From Oceanobacillus piezotolerans (GTDB lineage: Bacteria > Bacillota > Bacilli > Bacillales > Amphibacillaceae): a stretch of 64,000 bases of DNA. The notes beneath the pieces are model-generated. The model did not search any database. It had not been told where the DNA came from and saw nothing but the letters and a program-made list of their open reading frames with translations. Location of the stretch: the NCBI RefSeq assembly GCF_003665065.1, contig NZ_RCHR01000001.1:124001-188000 (forward strand), read 5' to 3'. The position numbers were made by a program, and so were the translations under genes. Positions 50,682 through 59,665 of the stretch are shown piece by piece (the stretch's first letter is position 1; every line of letters begins with the position of its first letter).

Positions 50682-51137
50682 ATGAAAAAATGGTTGGACA
50701 GATTAAAAAAAGATGAACGTGGCTTGACACTAGTTGAATTGCTTGCTGTTATTGTTATTTTGGCTATTGTTGGGGCGATTGCTTTTGTGGCTGTAGGTAA
50801 TGTAATTGAAAATTCTAAGAAGGATGCTCATGTCGCAAATGCTCAACAATTAATTTCAGCTGCTAAGTTATACGAAGCTAGTAATGGAGAAATTCCTGTA
50901 GGTGGAATTTCTACTGATGATGTTTCTTTTGATACAGTTGGGGAATTAACAAATCCGTGGAAAGCTGATGATAGTACTTATAAAGGTACAGTGAAAAAAG
51001 AAGATGGTGTATATTATGTAACTATTACTGGTGTTGATATAAAACTAACTATAACTGACGTATCTGAAGATAAAATTCTTCAAGGTAGAGAAGCAATAGA
51101 GAATAACACTGAGACTACTTCTCCCGCTGATGAATGA
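50682..51137 (+). CDS. pilA: Major type IV pilin
   Basis: A 151-residue type IVa-like prepilin. The short basic leader ends KKDERG, cleavage would occur before LTLVELLAVIVILAIVGAI (conserved Glu at mature position 5), and the helix passes into an acidic beta domain without cysteines. It is the substrate of the prepilin peptidase at 43974. GGAGGG precedes the ATG, an extra strong site in keeping with a major subunit. A stable hairpin (51151-51181) directly after the stop may protect the pilin mRNA or reduce read-through into pilM. Confidence 0.92.
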   Translation: MKKWLDRLKKDERGLTLVELLAVIVILAIVGAIAFVAVGNVIENSKKDAHVANAQQLISAAKLYEASNGEIPVGGISTDDVSFDTVGELTNPWKADDSTYKGTVKKEDGVYYVTITGVDIKLTITDVSEDKILQGREAIENNTETTSPADE

Positions 51138-51150
51138 TAAATAACAAAAT

Positions 51151-51212
51151 CATTCTTCTCAGTATTAAGCTGAGAAGAATGTCCTTTTACGATTCCGCCA
51201 TAAATCATGGCG
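51151..51212 (+). promoter_or_regulatory. Two hairpins between the pilin gene and pilM
   Basis: CATTCTTCTCAG pairs perfectly with CTGAGAAGAATG (51151-51181), and CGCCAT with ATGGCG (51196-51212). The T-run after the first is short (TCCTTTT), so partial termination or mRNA processing is more likely than a full stop. Confidence 0.6.
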
Positions 51213-51265
51213 AAATGGTTAAAGGAATTACTACTAATCCTATTAAAAACAGGTTGGTGAAAACA

Positions 51266-52288
51266 ATGTTACGAAAGTCAAAAAAAATAATAAACATTGT
51301 CATAGAAGATTACATCATTCGAATTACTGAAAACACAGGTAAAGGATTAACTTCTCTAAGATTACTAAGAGAAAAACCTCTCCCTCTTGGATTTTTAGAA
51401 AACGGAAAAATAATCGATGAAATCGGATTTTTTGACTTTATGAAAGAGCTAGTAAAGGAATTTGGAATAAAAAATCGTCAAGTTCGGTTTTATGTTCCTA
51501 ATTCACTAGTAATTATGCGAGAAGTCGATTTTCCTGCTGGGTTAAAAGAAAAGGAAATTACTGAATATTTTCGTGATGAAATAGGGAAGAGTATCCATCT
51601 TCCCTTTAAAGATTCTGTTTTTGATATTTCTTATTTGCCAGCTGAAAACAGCAACTCTAGTGAAGAGTTTGGAATCCAATCAGAAATAAGAAAAGGAACC
51701 CTTTTTGCTGCTCCTGAAGATGAAATGAAAAAGTATACGGAAATTTTAGCAGACGTTTCCCTTAAGCCTGTCGCGGCAGATGTGGAGGCTTTGGGAGTTT
51801 ATCGATACTATCATCATATTTATAAGATGAATAAAGAACACGTTTATCTTTTTGTTCAGTTGAATGTTACTTCTATAAATATAAGTATTTTTCATAATCA
51901 TAACTTAGAGTTTTTAAGATATCAGAATCTGGATGTACAACTAAAAGGCTGGCATATCGATAATGAAATTAACGAAATTAATTGGGAATATGTCGAGGAT
52001 GAGAATCAATTATTGGGAATTGTGGAAGATCAGCTTATTGAATTGGAACGAATTATGAATTTTTATCGTTTTTCATTGAAAAAAGGAGAATCCATGGTAA
52101 ATGAAATGGTGATCTTAGGTGATCATCCTTTAGTGAATATATTCAATCAGAAAGTAAAGAACCAAGTTGAAATACCAGTAAATTATTTAAAAGGATATGT
52201 AACAAAGCATATGGACAGGGAAGTGGGCAGTCAATTTATCCCAGCTTTAGGGTTGGCTTTAAAAGGGGGAGCAAAAGATGCTTCCTGA
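51266..52288 (+). CDS. pilM: Pilus assembly protein PilM
   Basis: A 340-residue actin-like ATPase-fold protein at the cytoplasmic face that joins PilN to the platform. It shows IVIEDYIIRITENTG (phosphate 1-like), the PilM block REVDFPAGLKEKEITEYFRDEI and FIPALGLALKGG at the C-terminus. The start is the ATG at 51266 (GGTTGGTGA upstream, moderate); the frame is open further upstream through the hairpins, but that stretch is not protein-like. It overlaps pilN by 11 nt. Confidence 0.85.
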   Translation: MLRKSKKIINIVIEDYIIRITENTGKGLTSLRLLREKPLPLGFLENGKIIDEIGFFDFMKELVKEFGIKNRQVRFYVPNSLVIMREVDFPAGLKEKEITEYFRDEIGKSIHLPFKDSVFDISYLPAENSNSSEEFGIQSEIRKGTLFAAPEDEMKKYTEILADVSLKPVAADVEALGVYRYYHHIYKMNKEHVYLFVQLNVTSINISIFHNHNLEFLRYQNLDVQLKGWHIDNEINEINWEYVEDENQLLGIVEDQLIELERIMNFYRFSLKKGESMVNEMVILGDHPLVNIFNQKVKNQVEIPVNYLKGYVTKHMDREVGSQFIPALGLALKGGAKDAS

Positions 52289-52886
52289 TATTAATTTATT
52301 GCCAAAATATGAGCGGCAGAATTCTCTTGCCTTTACTCTATTTATTACTGGATTAGTTACTTGCTTGTTATTATTTGCTGTTCTTATCTATTTTTTTATT
52401 ACATTAAAAGATAATTTAGCAGAAACAGAAGAATCTATTAGCCAATTAACGGAAGAAAAAAGCTTATTAGAAGCAAGAATGAATGCTTTAATGACGGAGG
52501 ATGAAAGTGGCGGCTCCTTTGAGAGTGCTGTAACTTACGCAGAAAGTTATATTATTCCAACCTCTGATTTTATACATGAATTAATTACACTTCTTCCAGA
52601 GAATAGCTATCTTAATAACTATAATTATGACTATCAATCTGTAACAGTAGAGACACAGTTTGAAACAATGAATGATGCAGCAGGATATATAGCGGTACTT
52701 CAAAATTCAAATTACATAGATGATGTAGTAATAAACGACATTACTACACTGGACCCGGTTGCGGAACAAACTGCAGAAGAGGGAATGGGTAGTAAATTTT
52801 TTGATGTGATACCTCGATATATAGTGAATTATTCGATTGATGTAAACCAAGCGTTTTTGACAAGGGAGGAAGGAACAGATGAATAA
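52278..52886 (+). CDS. pilN: Pilus assembly protein PilN
   Basis: A 202-residue bitopic membrane protein. The cytoplasmic N-terminus begins with MLPDINLLPKYER, the PilN INLLP motif that docks in PilM. A membrane helix (about 19-42), a coiled coil (about 45-75) and an external alpha/beta domain follow. GGGGGAG precedes the ATG, and both ends overlap their neighbours, so PilM, PilN and PilO are translationally coupled. Confidence 0.9.
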   Translation: MLPDINLLPKYERQNSLAFTLFITGLVTCLLLFAVLIYFFITLKDNLAETEESISQLTEEKSLLEARMNALMTEDESGGSFESAVTYAESYIIPTSDFIHELITLLPENSYLNNYNYDYQSVTVETQFETMNDAAGYIAVLQNSNYIDDVVINDITTLDPVAEQTAEEGMGSKFFDVIPRYIVNYSIDVNQAFLTREEGTDE

Positions 52887-53571
52887 TCTATTTCAAGAGA
52901 ATAAAAAACCTTTCCTGTTGCTTTTAGGTTTGTTGTTTCTTCTAATAATCGTATTTTATTTTTTATTTTTCCAACCACTCATGAAAGATTTAAAGTCAAA
53001 AGAGAATTCATTAACACAGTTGGACAATGAAGTCGCTGTACTAGGGATAGCAGTCAAAAAGGCAGAAGCTAAAGTTTCTCAGGATGAAAGTAATATAGAA
53101 CAATTAAGATTAGCAGATAAGATGCCCGCAAATCCAGAGTTGGAAAAATTAATCCTAACCCTGGAAGAAATAGCAATGGTTAGTGGAAGCAGATTTGATA
53201 GTATTAGTTTTTCATATGATGGTACTGTACCAGAACGTGCATCCGAAGAAGAAACAGACGAGACTTCCAATCAAGAAAGTATCGAGGAAACAGCTGAACC
53301 TAGTGAATCAGAGGAAATCGAAGAACAAACAGAAGTCATTAATATGGAAGAAAAACCTGAGGGCCTTCAAGTGGTTAATATTAGCATGAGTGTGATATCG
53401 CCGGATTATGAACAATTTCTAACTTTTATGAAGGAAATTGAGAATCAGGAGCGGATGATGACGGTAAGCAGTATGGACTTCCAGCAACCATCAGAAAGTG
53501 AATTACTAGCAGATGAAGCGATAGAGTCAGTTGTTTCGAATGTTAATATTACAACTTTTTATTATGAGTAA
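52879..53571 (+). CDS. pilO: Pilus assembly protein PilO-like
   Basis: A 230-residue bitopic protein with the PilO/GspM layout: short basic cytoplasmic end, membrane helix (about 12-32), coiled coil (about 36-78), then a ferredoxin-like external domain interrupted by a long acidic insert (about 115-155). It follows pilN with an 8-nt overlap. It would form the PilN-PilO heterodimer of the alignment complex. The acidic insert is unusual. Confidence 0.85.
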   Translation: MNNLFQENKKPFLLLLGLLFLLIIVFYFLFFQPLMKDLKSKENSLTQLDNEVAVLGIAVKKAEAKVSQDESNIEQLRLADKMPANPELEKLILTLEEIAMVSGSRFDSISFSYDGTVPERASEEETDETSNQESIEETAEPSESEEIEEQTEVINMEEKPEGLQVVNISMSVISPDYEQFLTFMKEIENQERMMTVSSMDFQQPSESELLADEAIESVVSNVNITTFYYE

Positions 53572-53606
53572 GGCATTATTCCGTGGAGCTTACCGAGGTG
53601 ATTGTG

Positions 53607-54056
53607 ATGAAATCGATGAAAAATGAACAGGGTTTTACGCTTGTTGAAGTGCTAGCATCACTCACCATACTTTCTATTATTCTAGTTGGTTCCTATAATC
53701 TAATTATCTTTACGAATGAAGTAGCTGTTTCCAATAACGACCGGCTGGTTGCTGTGAATTTAGGAAAAGCTACGCTAGAAAGAGTAAAGCTGGATCCCTT
53801 TTCATTTTTTGCCAGACCTTCTGATAATGAAAATCTCAGTACAGAAGACTTTAATTACACTAGTGATAACTGTGAACCAGAAGGCTGTGCTGACCTATAT
53901 AAGGTAATGGTAAATGATAAAGTATACTTGATCACTCTAACTGTCAATCAAAATAATGATGAAGAAAGAATGAATTTAATAGAAGTAATCGTAAACGTTG
54001 AACTTCCAGGAAAAGCGAATCACCAAGTAGAAGGGTATGTCAATTATGCATTTTAA
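53607..54056 (+). CDS. Minor pilin, PilV-like
   Basis: A 149-residue prepilin-like protein. Leader KNEQG, cleavage before FTLVEVLASLTILSIILVG (Glu5 present), then an external domain with a likely disulfide (CEPEGC). GAGGTGATTG precedes the ATG at 53607. It overlaps the next pilin gene by 11 nt. It probably joins the tip complex that primes pilus assembly. Confidence 0.87.
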   Translation: MKSMKNEQGFTLVEVLASLTILSIILVGSYNLIIFTNEVAVSNNDRLVAVNLGKATLERVKLDPFSFFARPSDNENLSTEDFNYTSDNCEPEGCADLYKVMVNDKVYLITLTVNQNNDEERMNLIEVIVNVELPGKANHQVEGYVNYAF

Positions 54057-54567
54057 GAATGAGCGTGGTTTGACATTAGTTGAACTATTGGCAGCAATCG
54101 TGCTAACTTCCATTATTGGTGTAATAGGTTATTCAGTTTTATTTAACGGAATCGCAACTTATGACCGTGTAAAAGCAGAGACTGAACTACGAGATGAAGC
54201 AGATTTAATAATGGCTTCCATGATTAATGAGCTTTATACATTAAAACTAAGTGAAATAAAAGTAAAAAATCTCCCTGAAGCAGGGACAGATAATCATTAT
54301 TTAGTCATAAAAGCTGATGAAGAAGAAAATAAAGAGATTGGCTTTATTGATGGAATGGTTATTATCAATGATAATGAAGTCTCGCTACATAATGAAATTC
54401 AAATTGCTAATGGTACAAAAATAGAGGAAATAGAGGAAGGTCATTATCGAATTACCCTTGTTCTAGAAAAGAAAGACAGTAATCAAAAAATAGAAACGAT
54501 AAGTGAAATTGGGATAATTAATGATAAAAAACCTGGGGGTGAAGGCAATGAACTTCCAGAAGAATAA
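54046..54567 (+). CDS. Minor pilin, PilW-like
   Basis: A 173-residue prepilin-like protein with leader KNERG, cleavage before LTLVELLAAIVLTSIIGVIG and Glu5. The external part is acidic and ends in KKPGGEGNELPEE. AGAAGGG lies 9 nt before the ATG at 54046. It overlaps the following gene by 20 nt. It is likely a minor, tip-associated subunit. Confidence 0.85.
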   Translation: MHFKNERGLTLVELLAAIVLTSIIGVIGYSVLFNGIATYDRVKAETELRDEADLIMASMINELYTLKLSEIKVKNLPEAGTDNHYLVIKADEEENKEIGFIDGMVIINDNEVSLHNEIQIANGTKIEEIEEGHYRITLVLEKKDSNQKIETISEIGIINDKKPGGEGNELPEE

Positions 54568-56386
54568 CGAAAAAGGCTACACATTATTTTTGGCTGTACT
54601 TATTGGTGTTTTGTTTAGTGTGATGGCCACCGTACTCATTACATTTACTACGTCAGGTATATTAAAAAATGATACAGCAGAAGATTTACAGCAGGCAACA
54701 GAGTTATCGGAAAAAGGTTTAACACACATTATGAGTGATATCCATTCAAAGCTACAAGCTAAAATTAATGAAGGTGAGGATGGAATTATTCAAGATGATT
54801 TTGTTGCAGCCTTGGAGACTATCCTTGAGAATTTGAGTTGTAAAAATGGAGCTTACCTGAAAAATTTAGATGAGCCAGTCACAGGGGGATATAAAGTCTG
54901 TATCGAAAACTATGCACCGGATGAAGATGCAAATGGTCAGAAAATACAGACCCGCCAAGTCGTCACCTTTAAAAGTACCGGTAAGGATAAAGATGGAAAG
55001 CAGAAAGTGAATTATTCTACAGCAGTAGTGGGTGCAGATGCTGTACCAGATGCTTTGAACTATGCCATTGGATCACATAAGGTTTGTGATGGAACAGAGA
55101 CAGGTAAAGAAAAGAAAAACTGTGTAGATGGGGAAGGAAATTTATTTCTTCATGGCGGTATTCAGATTGAAGGGGATTTAAAGGTAGACGGAAATATTAT
55201 TACTACGGATCAAGGCTATGCATATCTTGGTAAAGATCAGTGGATAGATTCATTGTATCCTTCTATTTTGCCGAGAAAAGATAGTGAAGAAGAAGCGGCA
55301 AAATTAGTATTAGGTGAGAAAGTTTATATATTCAGGACAAACCCATCTTATAACAGTCATATTAAGCGAAATAAATTTAATTCAGCAAACTATACTGAGG
55401 TTACCAATTTAAATTCTGCATTTACTGCTGCACCAAAAATTATTGATAGTGAGCCAATTCGGGATATTATTATCGTTTCAGATTACAAAGAAGAGTATGA
55501 ATTTAATGAAAGGGAAGCGGACCTTAGAGTTGACGCAAATATAGCTGATGTTTCGGATCTCTGGTGGTGGTTCGGTCGGGGAAGAACAGCAACACTGTCA
55601 AATATAGATTTGGGCACCAAAAATGTATTTGGACCAAATCAAATTAGGGCATGCGACAATCTTTGGGGTTGTCGTGATAGTATTGATTATTATGCACTTG
55701 AAAACATAAATATATTTAATAAGTTTTCCACAAATAAGAGTGTAAAAATACAAGAAGGTTCAACAACCATTAATAGTGGTATGTATGTTGGTGGTAACTT
55801 ATCTATTGGAAATGGCAGTGAAAGTTATAATCCAAATCTCTATGATAAAGTAGAATTAAATGGGACCATCTATGTTGAAGGAGATTTAACTATAAAGGGG
55901 GCCGCGGCAGATTTAAACGCATTGATCTACGTTGATGGTTCTGTCACTATCGAAAATACCGTCATAAATGGACTTGAACTGGATAACGGTGAAGAGGGAT
56001 CATTAATTGTATTTGCTGAAGAAGAGATTCACATTGCTAATAATAGCGTGAATCAAGATGATCCTAGTAATATTCGTGGTTTCTTTTATTCCAATGATAC
56101 TTTCGAAATGTTTGGAGTAGGATCAAATATCAGAATTGAAGGGGGGATATCTGCTCGACGTATCGTTTTGAATGCCATTAGAGGTCGTGCTGAAAGTTAT
56201 TATTTTGATGGAGCGCAGAAAATCACTAATAATGATTATTTTGAGGGAGTAAATGGGCAAAAAGTTCGCGATTCTCGTTTACAGGTAATATACAACCCTG
56301 GCATTATTGGAACATTCTCCGATTTAAAACTAGAGGAACCAATTATTCATAGTATTAATCCACCATATTTAATAGACCGACAATAA
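54548..56386 (+). CDS. Large PilX-like protein with a beta-helix-like domain
   Basis: A 612-residue protein. NNEKGYTLFLAVLIGVLFSV (about residues 6-25) is a prepilin-like N-terminus without the Glu5 of classical pilins, as in PilX-type minor pilins. After about 180 residues come repeated short strands of polymer-forming, bactofilin-like type (IQIEGDLKVDGNIIT; MYVGGNLSIGNGS; GTIYVEGDLTIKGAA; ALIYVDGSVTIENTV; IRIEGGISARRIVLNA). Cysteine pairs (KVCDG/KNCVDG; RACDNLWGC) may form disulfides. GGGGGTGAAGG precedes the ATG at 54548. It ends the pilus operon. A tip adhesin role is an inference. Confidence 0.75.
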   Translation: MNFQKNNEKGYTLFLAVLIGVLFSVMATVLITFTTSGILKNDTAEDLQQATELSEKGLTHIMSDIHSKLQAKINEGEDGIIQDDFVAALETILENLSCKNGAYLKNLDEPVTGGYKVCIENYAPDEDANGQKIQTRQVVTFKSTGKDKDGKQKVNYSTAVVGADAVPDALNYAIGSHKVCDGTETGKEKKNCVDGEGNLFLHGGIQIEGDLKVDGNIITTDQGYAYLGKDQWIDSLYPSILPRKDSEEEAAKLVLGEKVYIFRTNPSYNSHIKRNKFNSANYTEVTNLNSAFTAAPKIIDSEPIRDIIIVSDYKEEYEFNEREADLRVDANIADVSDLWWWFGRGRTATLSNIDLGTKNVFGPNQIRACDNLWGCRDSIDYYALENINIFNKFSTNKSVKIQEGSTTINSGMYVGGNLSIGNGSESYNPNLYDKVELNGTIYVEGDLTIKGAAADLNALIYVDGSVTIENTVINGLELDNGEEGSLIVFAEEEIHIANNSVNQDDPSNIRGFFYSNDTFEMFGVGSNIRIEGGISARRIVLNAIRGRAESYYFDGAQKITNNDYFEGVNGQKVRDSRLQVIYNPGIIGTFSDLKLEEPIIHSINPPYLIDRQ

Positions 56387-56405
56387 TGTCGGTAAATTGA
56401 AAATA

Positions 56406-56440
56406 AACGAACAGTACTTTTGGACTGTTCGTTATATTGC
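56406..56440 (+). terminator. Terminator of the pilus operon
   Basis: AACGAACAGTAC faces ACTGTTCGTT, followed by ATATTG; the T-run is weak. Confidence 0.6.
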
Positions 56441-56556
56441 TTGATGAATGGAAGAAGTGCTAATTAACTTTTCTTACTTTGAATTTACTCCACTATCTGC
56501 CCCTGTTCTAATCACTCAGCTTAAACATAAAATAAATAAAAAAGGGGGAATTATTT

Positions 56557-56784
56557 ATGCGCCACTACACCATCCTACGCATCCTGCTCGCAGGCTTTTT
56601 CCTATACTTCGCTTGGCCTTACATCCCAGAGGCATCATCCAATCTAGAATTAACCTTCTGGGGAGCCTGGCTAACTTTCTTCCTGGTCGTGATGGGAGCA
56701 AACTTTGCAACACTCTTGCAAATATCAAGGCCGCCAGTAATGGAACAGGAAGAATTAAAGGCCAGAAATACTGATAATTATTGA
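56557..56784 (+). CDS. Small membrane protein
   Basis: A 75-residue protein with two membrane helices (about 5-22 and 30-55): ILRILLAGFFLYFAWPYIPEA, then FWGAWLTFFLVVMGANFATLLQI, and a PPVMEQEELKAR tail. I recall such proteins next to ytoI in Bacillaceae, though not a name. AAAAGGGGGAA precedes the ATG. The coding strand is C-richer than its neighbours. Function unknown. Confidence 0.72.
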   Translation: MRHYTILRILLAGFFLYFAWPYIPEASSNLELTFWGAWLTFFLVVMGANFATLLQISRPPVMEQEELKARNTDNY

Positions 56785-56854
56785 GTTTCACTTCATTCAA
56801 CTGTATAATAACTATTAATTATAGATATAGTACAGTTGAAGGCTGGTGAACAGA

Positions 56855-58159
56855 ATGGTAACTAAGCACGAACAAATTATTCAACACATCATCTCACTAG
56901 AGGTAGGACATAAAATCTCTGTTAGACAGATTGCCAAAGATTTAAATGTTAGTGATGGGACAGCATATAGAGCGATAAAAGAAGCTGAAAACCAAGGTTT
57001 AGTCAGCACAATAGAGCGTGTGGGCACCATTCGAATAGAAAAAAAGAAAAAAGAGAACATTGAACGGCTAACCTTTGCTGAAATAGTTAATATTATTGAT
57101 GGACAAGTACTTGGCGGTAAAGCTGGTTTATACAAAACGCTAAGTAAATTTGTAATTGGAGCAATGCAGCTTGATGCCATGATGCGATATACGGAAGCGG
57201 GCTCCTTATTAATTGTAGGAAATCGTTTAAAGGCCCATGAATTGGCATTAAAAGAAGGTGCAGCCGTATTAATAACTGGTGGTTTTGACACTGAAGAGCA
57301 AATAAAGCAATTAGCTGATGAAAAAGAGCTGCCGATTATTTCAACAAGCTACGATACATTTACGGTAGCTGCGATGATTAACCGAGCTATTTATGACCAA
57401 TTAATTAAAAAGGAGATTGTCTTTGTCGGTGATATTGCTACACCAATAGAAGAAACCTCTTACTTAAGGTCAAAAGAAACCATCAGTAAATGGTATGAAT
57501 TGAATGAGAATTCTACGCATACGAGGTTCCCTGTAGTCGATGAAAAAATGCGTGTTATTGGAATGGTTTCTTCTAAGGATATCGTAGGAAAAGACAAGAA
57601 TGTCTTGATTGATAAAGTGATGAGCAAGAAACCACAGGTAGTTCAATCGAAAACATCGCTTGCATCCGTGTCTCATACGATGGTATGGCAGGGGATAGAG
57701 GTGATTCCAGTTGTCAATGGTTCCCATCAGCTTCAAGGTGTGGTTTCCCGTCAGGATGTATTAAAGGCATTGCAGCAAATCCAACGACAACCTCAAGTAG
57801 GGGAGACTATTGAGGATATTGTTTCGAGAAACCTAGTGACTTCGGAAGAGGAAGGTATATTTGAATCGGAAGTTACCCCACAGATGACGAATCAGTTAGG
57901 TACATTATCCAATGGTGTCTTCACAACCCTTATCACTGAAGCCAGCTCAAGATTAATGCAGCAAATGAAGCGGGCAGACATAACTATTGAAAACCTTACA
58001 GTCTATTTTAATAAACCAGTACAAATCGAGAGTAAGCTGTTTATCAAACCGGAGCTGTTAGATGTAGGTCGGCTGTATGCAAAGATCGATGTGGAAGTAT
58101 ACAATGAAAATACAATTGTGGGTAAAGGTCTAATTATGGCCCAATTAATTAATCGATAG
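56855..58159 (+). CDS. ytoI: CBS-domain transcriptional regulator-like protein YtoI
   Basis: A 434-residue cytoplasmic protein with four parts: an HTH (about 15-60, KISVRQIAKDLNVSDGTAYRAI), a DRTGG domain (about 70-180), a pair of CBS domains (about 190-310) and a hotdog-fold domain (about 330-434). CBS pairs usually bind adenosyl ligands, so a nucleotide-sensing regulator is likely; targets are unknown. GGTGAACAG precedes the ATG at 56855. The order ytoI-ytpI-nrnA-ytrI matches B. subtilis. Confidence 0.9.
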   Translation: MVTKHEQIIQHIISLEVGHKISVRQIAKDLNVSDGTAYRAIKEAENQGLVSTIERVGTIRIEKKKKENIERLTFAEIVNIIDGQVLGGKAGLYKTLSKFVIGAMQLDAMMRYTEAGSLLIVGNRLKAHELALKEGAAVLITGGFDTEEQIKQLADEKELPIISTSYDTFTVAAMINRAIYDQLIKKEIVFVGDIATPIEETSYLRSKETISKWYELNENSTHTRFPVVDEKMRVIGMVSSKDIVGKDKNVLIDKVMSKKPQVVQSKTSLASVSHTMVWQGIEVIPVVNGSHQLQGVVSRQDVLKALQQIQRQPQVGETIEDIVSRNLVTSEEEGIFESEVTPQMTNQLGTLSNGVFTTLITEASSRLMQQMKRADITIENLTVYFNKPVQIESKLFIKPELLDVGRLYAKIDVEVYNENTIVGKGLIMAQLINR

Positions 58160-58191
58160 AAAAAAGCTGACAAAAGTTGTCAGCTTTTTAT
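58160..58191. terminator. Convergent terminator between ytoI and ytpI
   Basis: AAAAAGCTGACAA pairs with TTGTCAGCTTTTT. Confidence 0.9.
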
Positions 58192-58195
58192 GTTT

Positions 58196-58492
58196 TTATT
58201 CGCTTGGATTTAGACGTTTCCATTCATTTCGATAGTGTTTGGATTCTTTTAGACCATAATACATTTGATAGCCACCAAGAAGTATAAAAATGATACCAAT
58301 TATCAAGGAAACCCTTGTTAGATAAAATAAATATTGATTAATCGCAAAGAAGAAAACGAAACTGCCAAGACAGATGCGCGATTTTGCGTTAAAATAGTGT
58401 TGAGTTAAACCATCATCACTTTTCACAATGGCTACCTTATAGTATACATACAGTACAATAGAAATAACAATGAGAATAGGGAAGATAATCAT
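58196..58492 (-). CDS. ytpI: YtpI family membrane protein
   Basis: A 98-residue protein with three membrane helices (about 2-17, 40-58, 62-80) and a basic C-terminus (KHYRNEWKRLNP). NAKSRICLGSFVFFFAINQY is a family block. It is convergent with ytoI and divergent from nrnA, as in B. subtilis. Function unknown. Confidence 0.88.
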   Translation of the reverse strand: MIIFPILIVISIVLYVYYKVAIVKSDDGLTQHYFNAKSRICLGSFVFFFAINQYLFYLTRVSLIIGIIFILLGGYQMYYGLKESKHYRNEWKRLNPSE

Positions 58493-58650
58493 ACAACCGC
58501 TCCTGTTAAAAAATCTGGTGCTGCCTTTATGTACAGTTACTGATGAACTGATAAAATGTAAGCAAATATCTACTGAGTAAAGTCTCCCTTTATTGTACCT
58601 TTTATTTTGAATTTTTGCTAGACATACTGAATAAGAAATGGAGAATAAAC

Positions 58651-59592
58651 ATGGTAAAAGACATCATACAAGCAATCAAAGAATATGAAACGATTATTAT
58701 CCATCGGCATGTAAGACCAGATCCTGATGCATTAGGGTCTCAGGGAGGTTTAATGGAAATAATTAAAGCGTCCTTCCCATCTAAAAAGGTTTATGCAGTT
58801 GGTGAAGAAACACCAGATCTTACTTTCCTCTTACGGATGGATAAGATTGAAGACAGTATATATAATGGCGCATTAGTCATTGTTTGTGATACAGCCAACT
58901 CCCCGCGAATTGACGACGATAGATATACATTAGGTGCTAAATTAATTAAGATTGATCATCACCCGGTAGTAGACAAATATGGAGATATCCGCTGGGAGAA
59001 TACAGAAGCCAGCTCTGTTAGTGAGATGATATTTGAATTGTACCTTGAAGGAAAAGAAGATGGTTTACAAATGAACGAAAAGGCGGCGCGCTTATTGTAT
59101 GCGGGAATAGTTGGGGACACTGGGCGCTTTCTATTTCCTAGCTCCACAAAGAAAACCTTCCAATATGCAGCAGAATTGGTTACATATTCATTTGACCGTA
59201 CGCAATTATATCAGCAACTGTATAGCGAAAAAGATAACATTGCCAGATTGAAAGGTTATATCCTGCAGCAATTCTCGCTATTCCCTTCTGGAGTATGCAT
59301 TATTAAGCTAACAAAGGAAATCCTTAACAAATACGGAGTTTCAGCACAAGAAACAGGTCAGCTCGTCCATGTGATTAGTGAAATTGAAGGAATTAAAGCT
59401 TGGGCATTCTTTATTGAAGAAGAAGATCAAATTCGCGTTCGGATTCGCTCAAAGGGACCGATTATTAATGGAATAGCAGAGAAGTATAATGGTGGCGGAC
59501 ATCCACTTGCTTCCGGTGCTACTATTTACGATTGGAATGAAGTGGAAAAGGTACAAGCTGACCTTGAGGAAGTTTGTCGTAATAATGGTTAG
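58651..59592 (+). CDS. nrnA: Oligoribonuclease/pAp phosphatase NrnA
   Basis: A 313-residue DHH-DHHA1 enzyme that degrades nanoRNA and dephosphorylates pAp. Metal-binding residues appear in HRHVRPDPDALGSQ (about 24-37), VCDTANSPRID (about 79-89) and KIDHHPVVD (about 102-110); the DHHA1 end carries GGGHPLASGA. The ATG at 58651 has AATGGAGAA upstream. NrnA also cleaves pGpG in Bacillus, which links it to c-di-GMP breakdown. A terminator follows. Confidence 0.95.
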   Translation: MVKDIIQAIKEYETIIIHRHVRPDPDALGSQGGLMEIIKASFPSKKVYAVGEETPDLTFLLRMDKIEDSIYNGALVIVCDTANSPRIDDDRYTLGAKLIKIDHHPVVDKYGDIRWENTEASSVSEMIFELYLEGKEDGLQMNEKAARLLYAGIVGDTGRFLFPSSTKKTFQYAAELVTYSFDRTQLYQQLYSEKDNIARLKGYILQQFSLFPSGVCIIKLTKEILNKYGVSAQETGQLVHVISEIEGIKAWAFFIEEEDQIRVRIRSKGPIINGIAEKYNGGGHPLASGATIYDWNEVEKVQADLEEVCRNNG

Positions 59593-59598
59593 ATATAT

Positions 59599-59634
59599 AA
59601 AGGATGATTTCATTATGAAATCATCCTTTTATTA
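59599..59634. terminator. Terminator between nrnA and ytrI
   Basis: AAAGGATGATTTCA pairs with TGAAATCATCCTTT, then TATTATTT. Confidence 0.85.
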
Positions 59635-59665
59635 TTTACAGCATTTTTCGAAAAAAGGTAGTTCT

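Noticed and set aside
56555-56800. Minus-strand frame of 81 codons opposite the small membrane protein
   Set aside because: The plus-strand gene has a strong ribosome-binding site and two clear membrane helices; the minus frame has no start signal.
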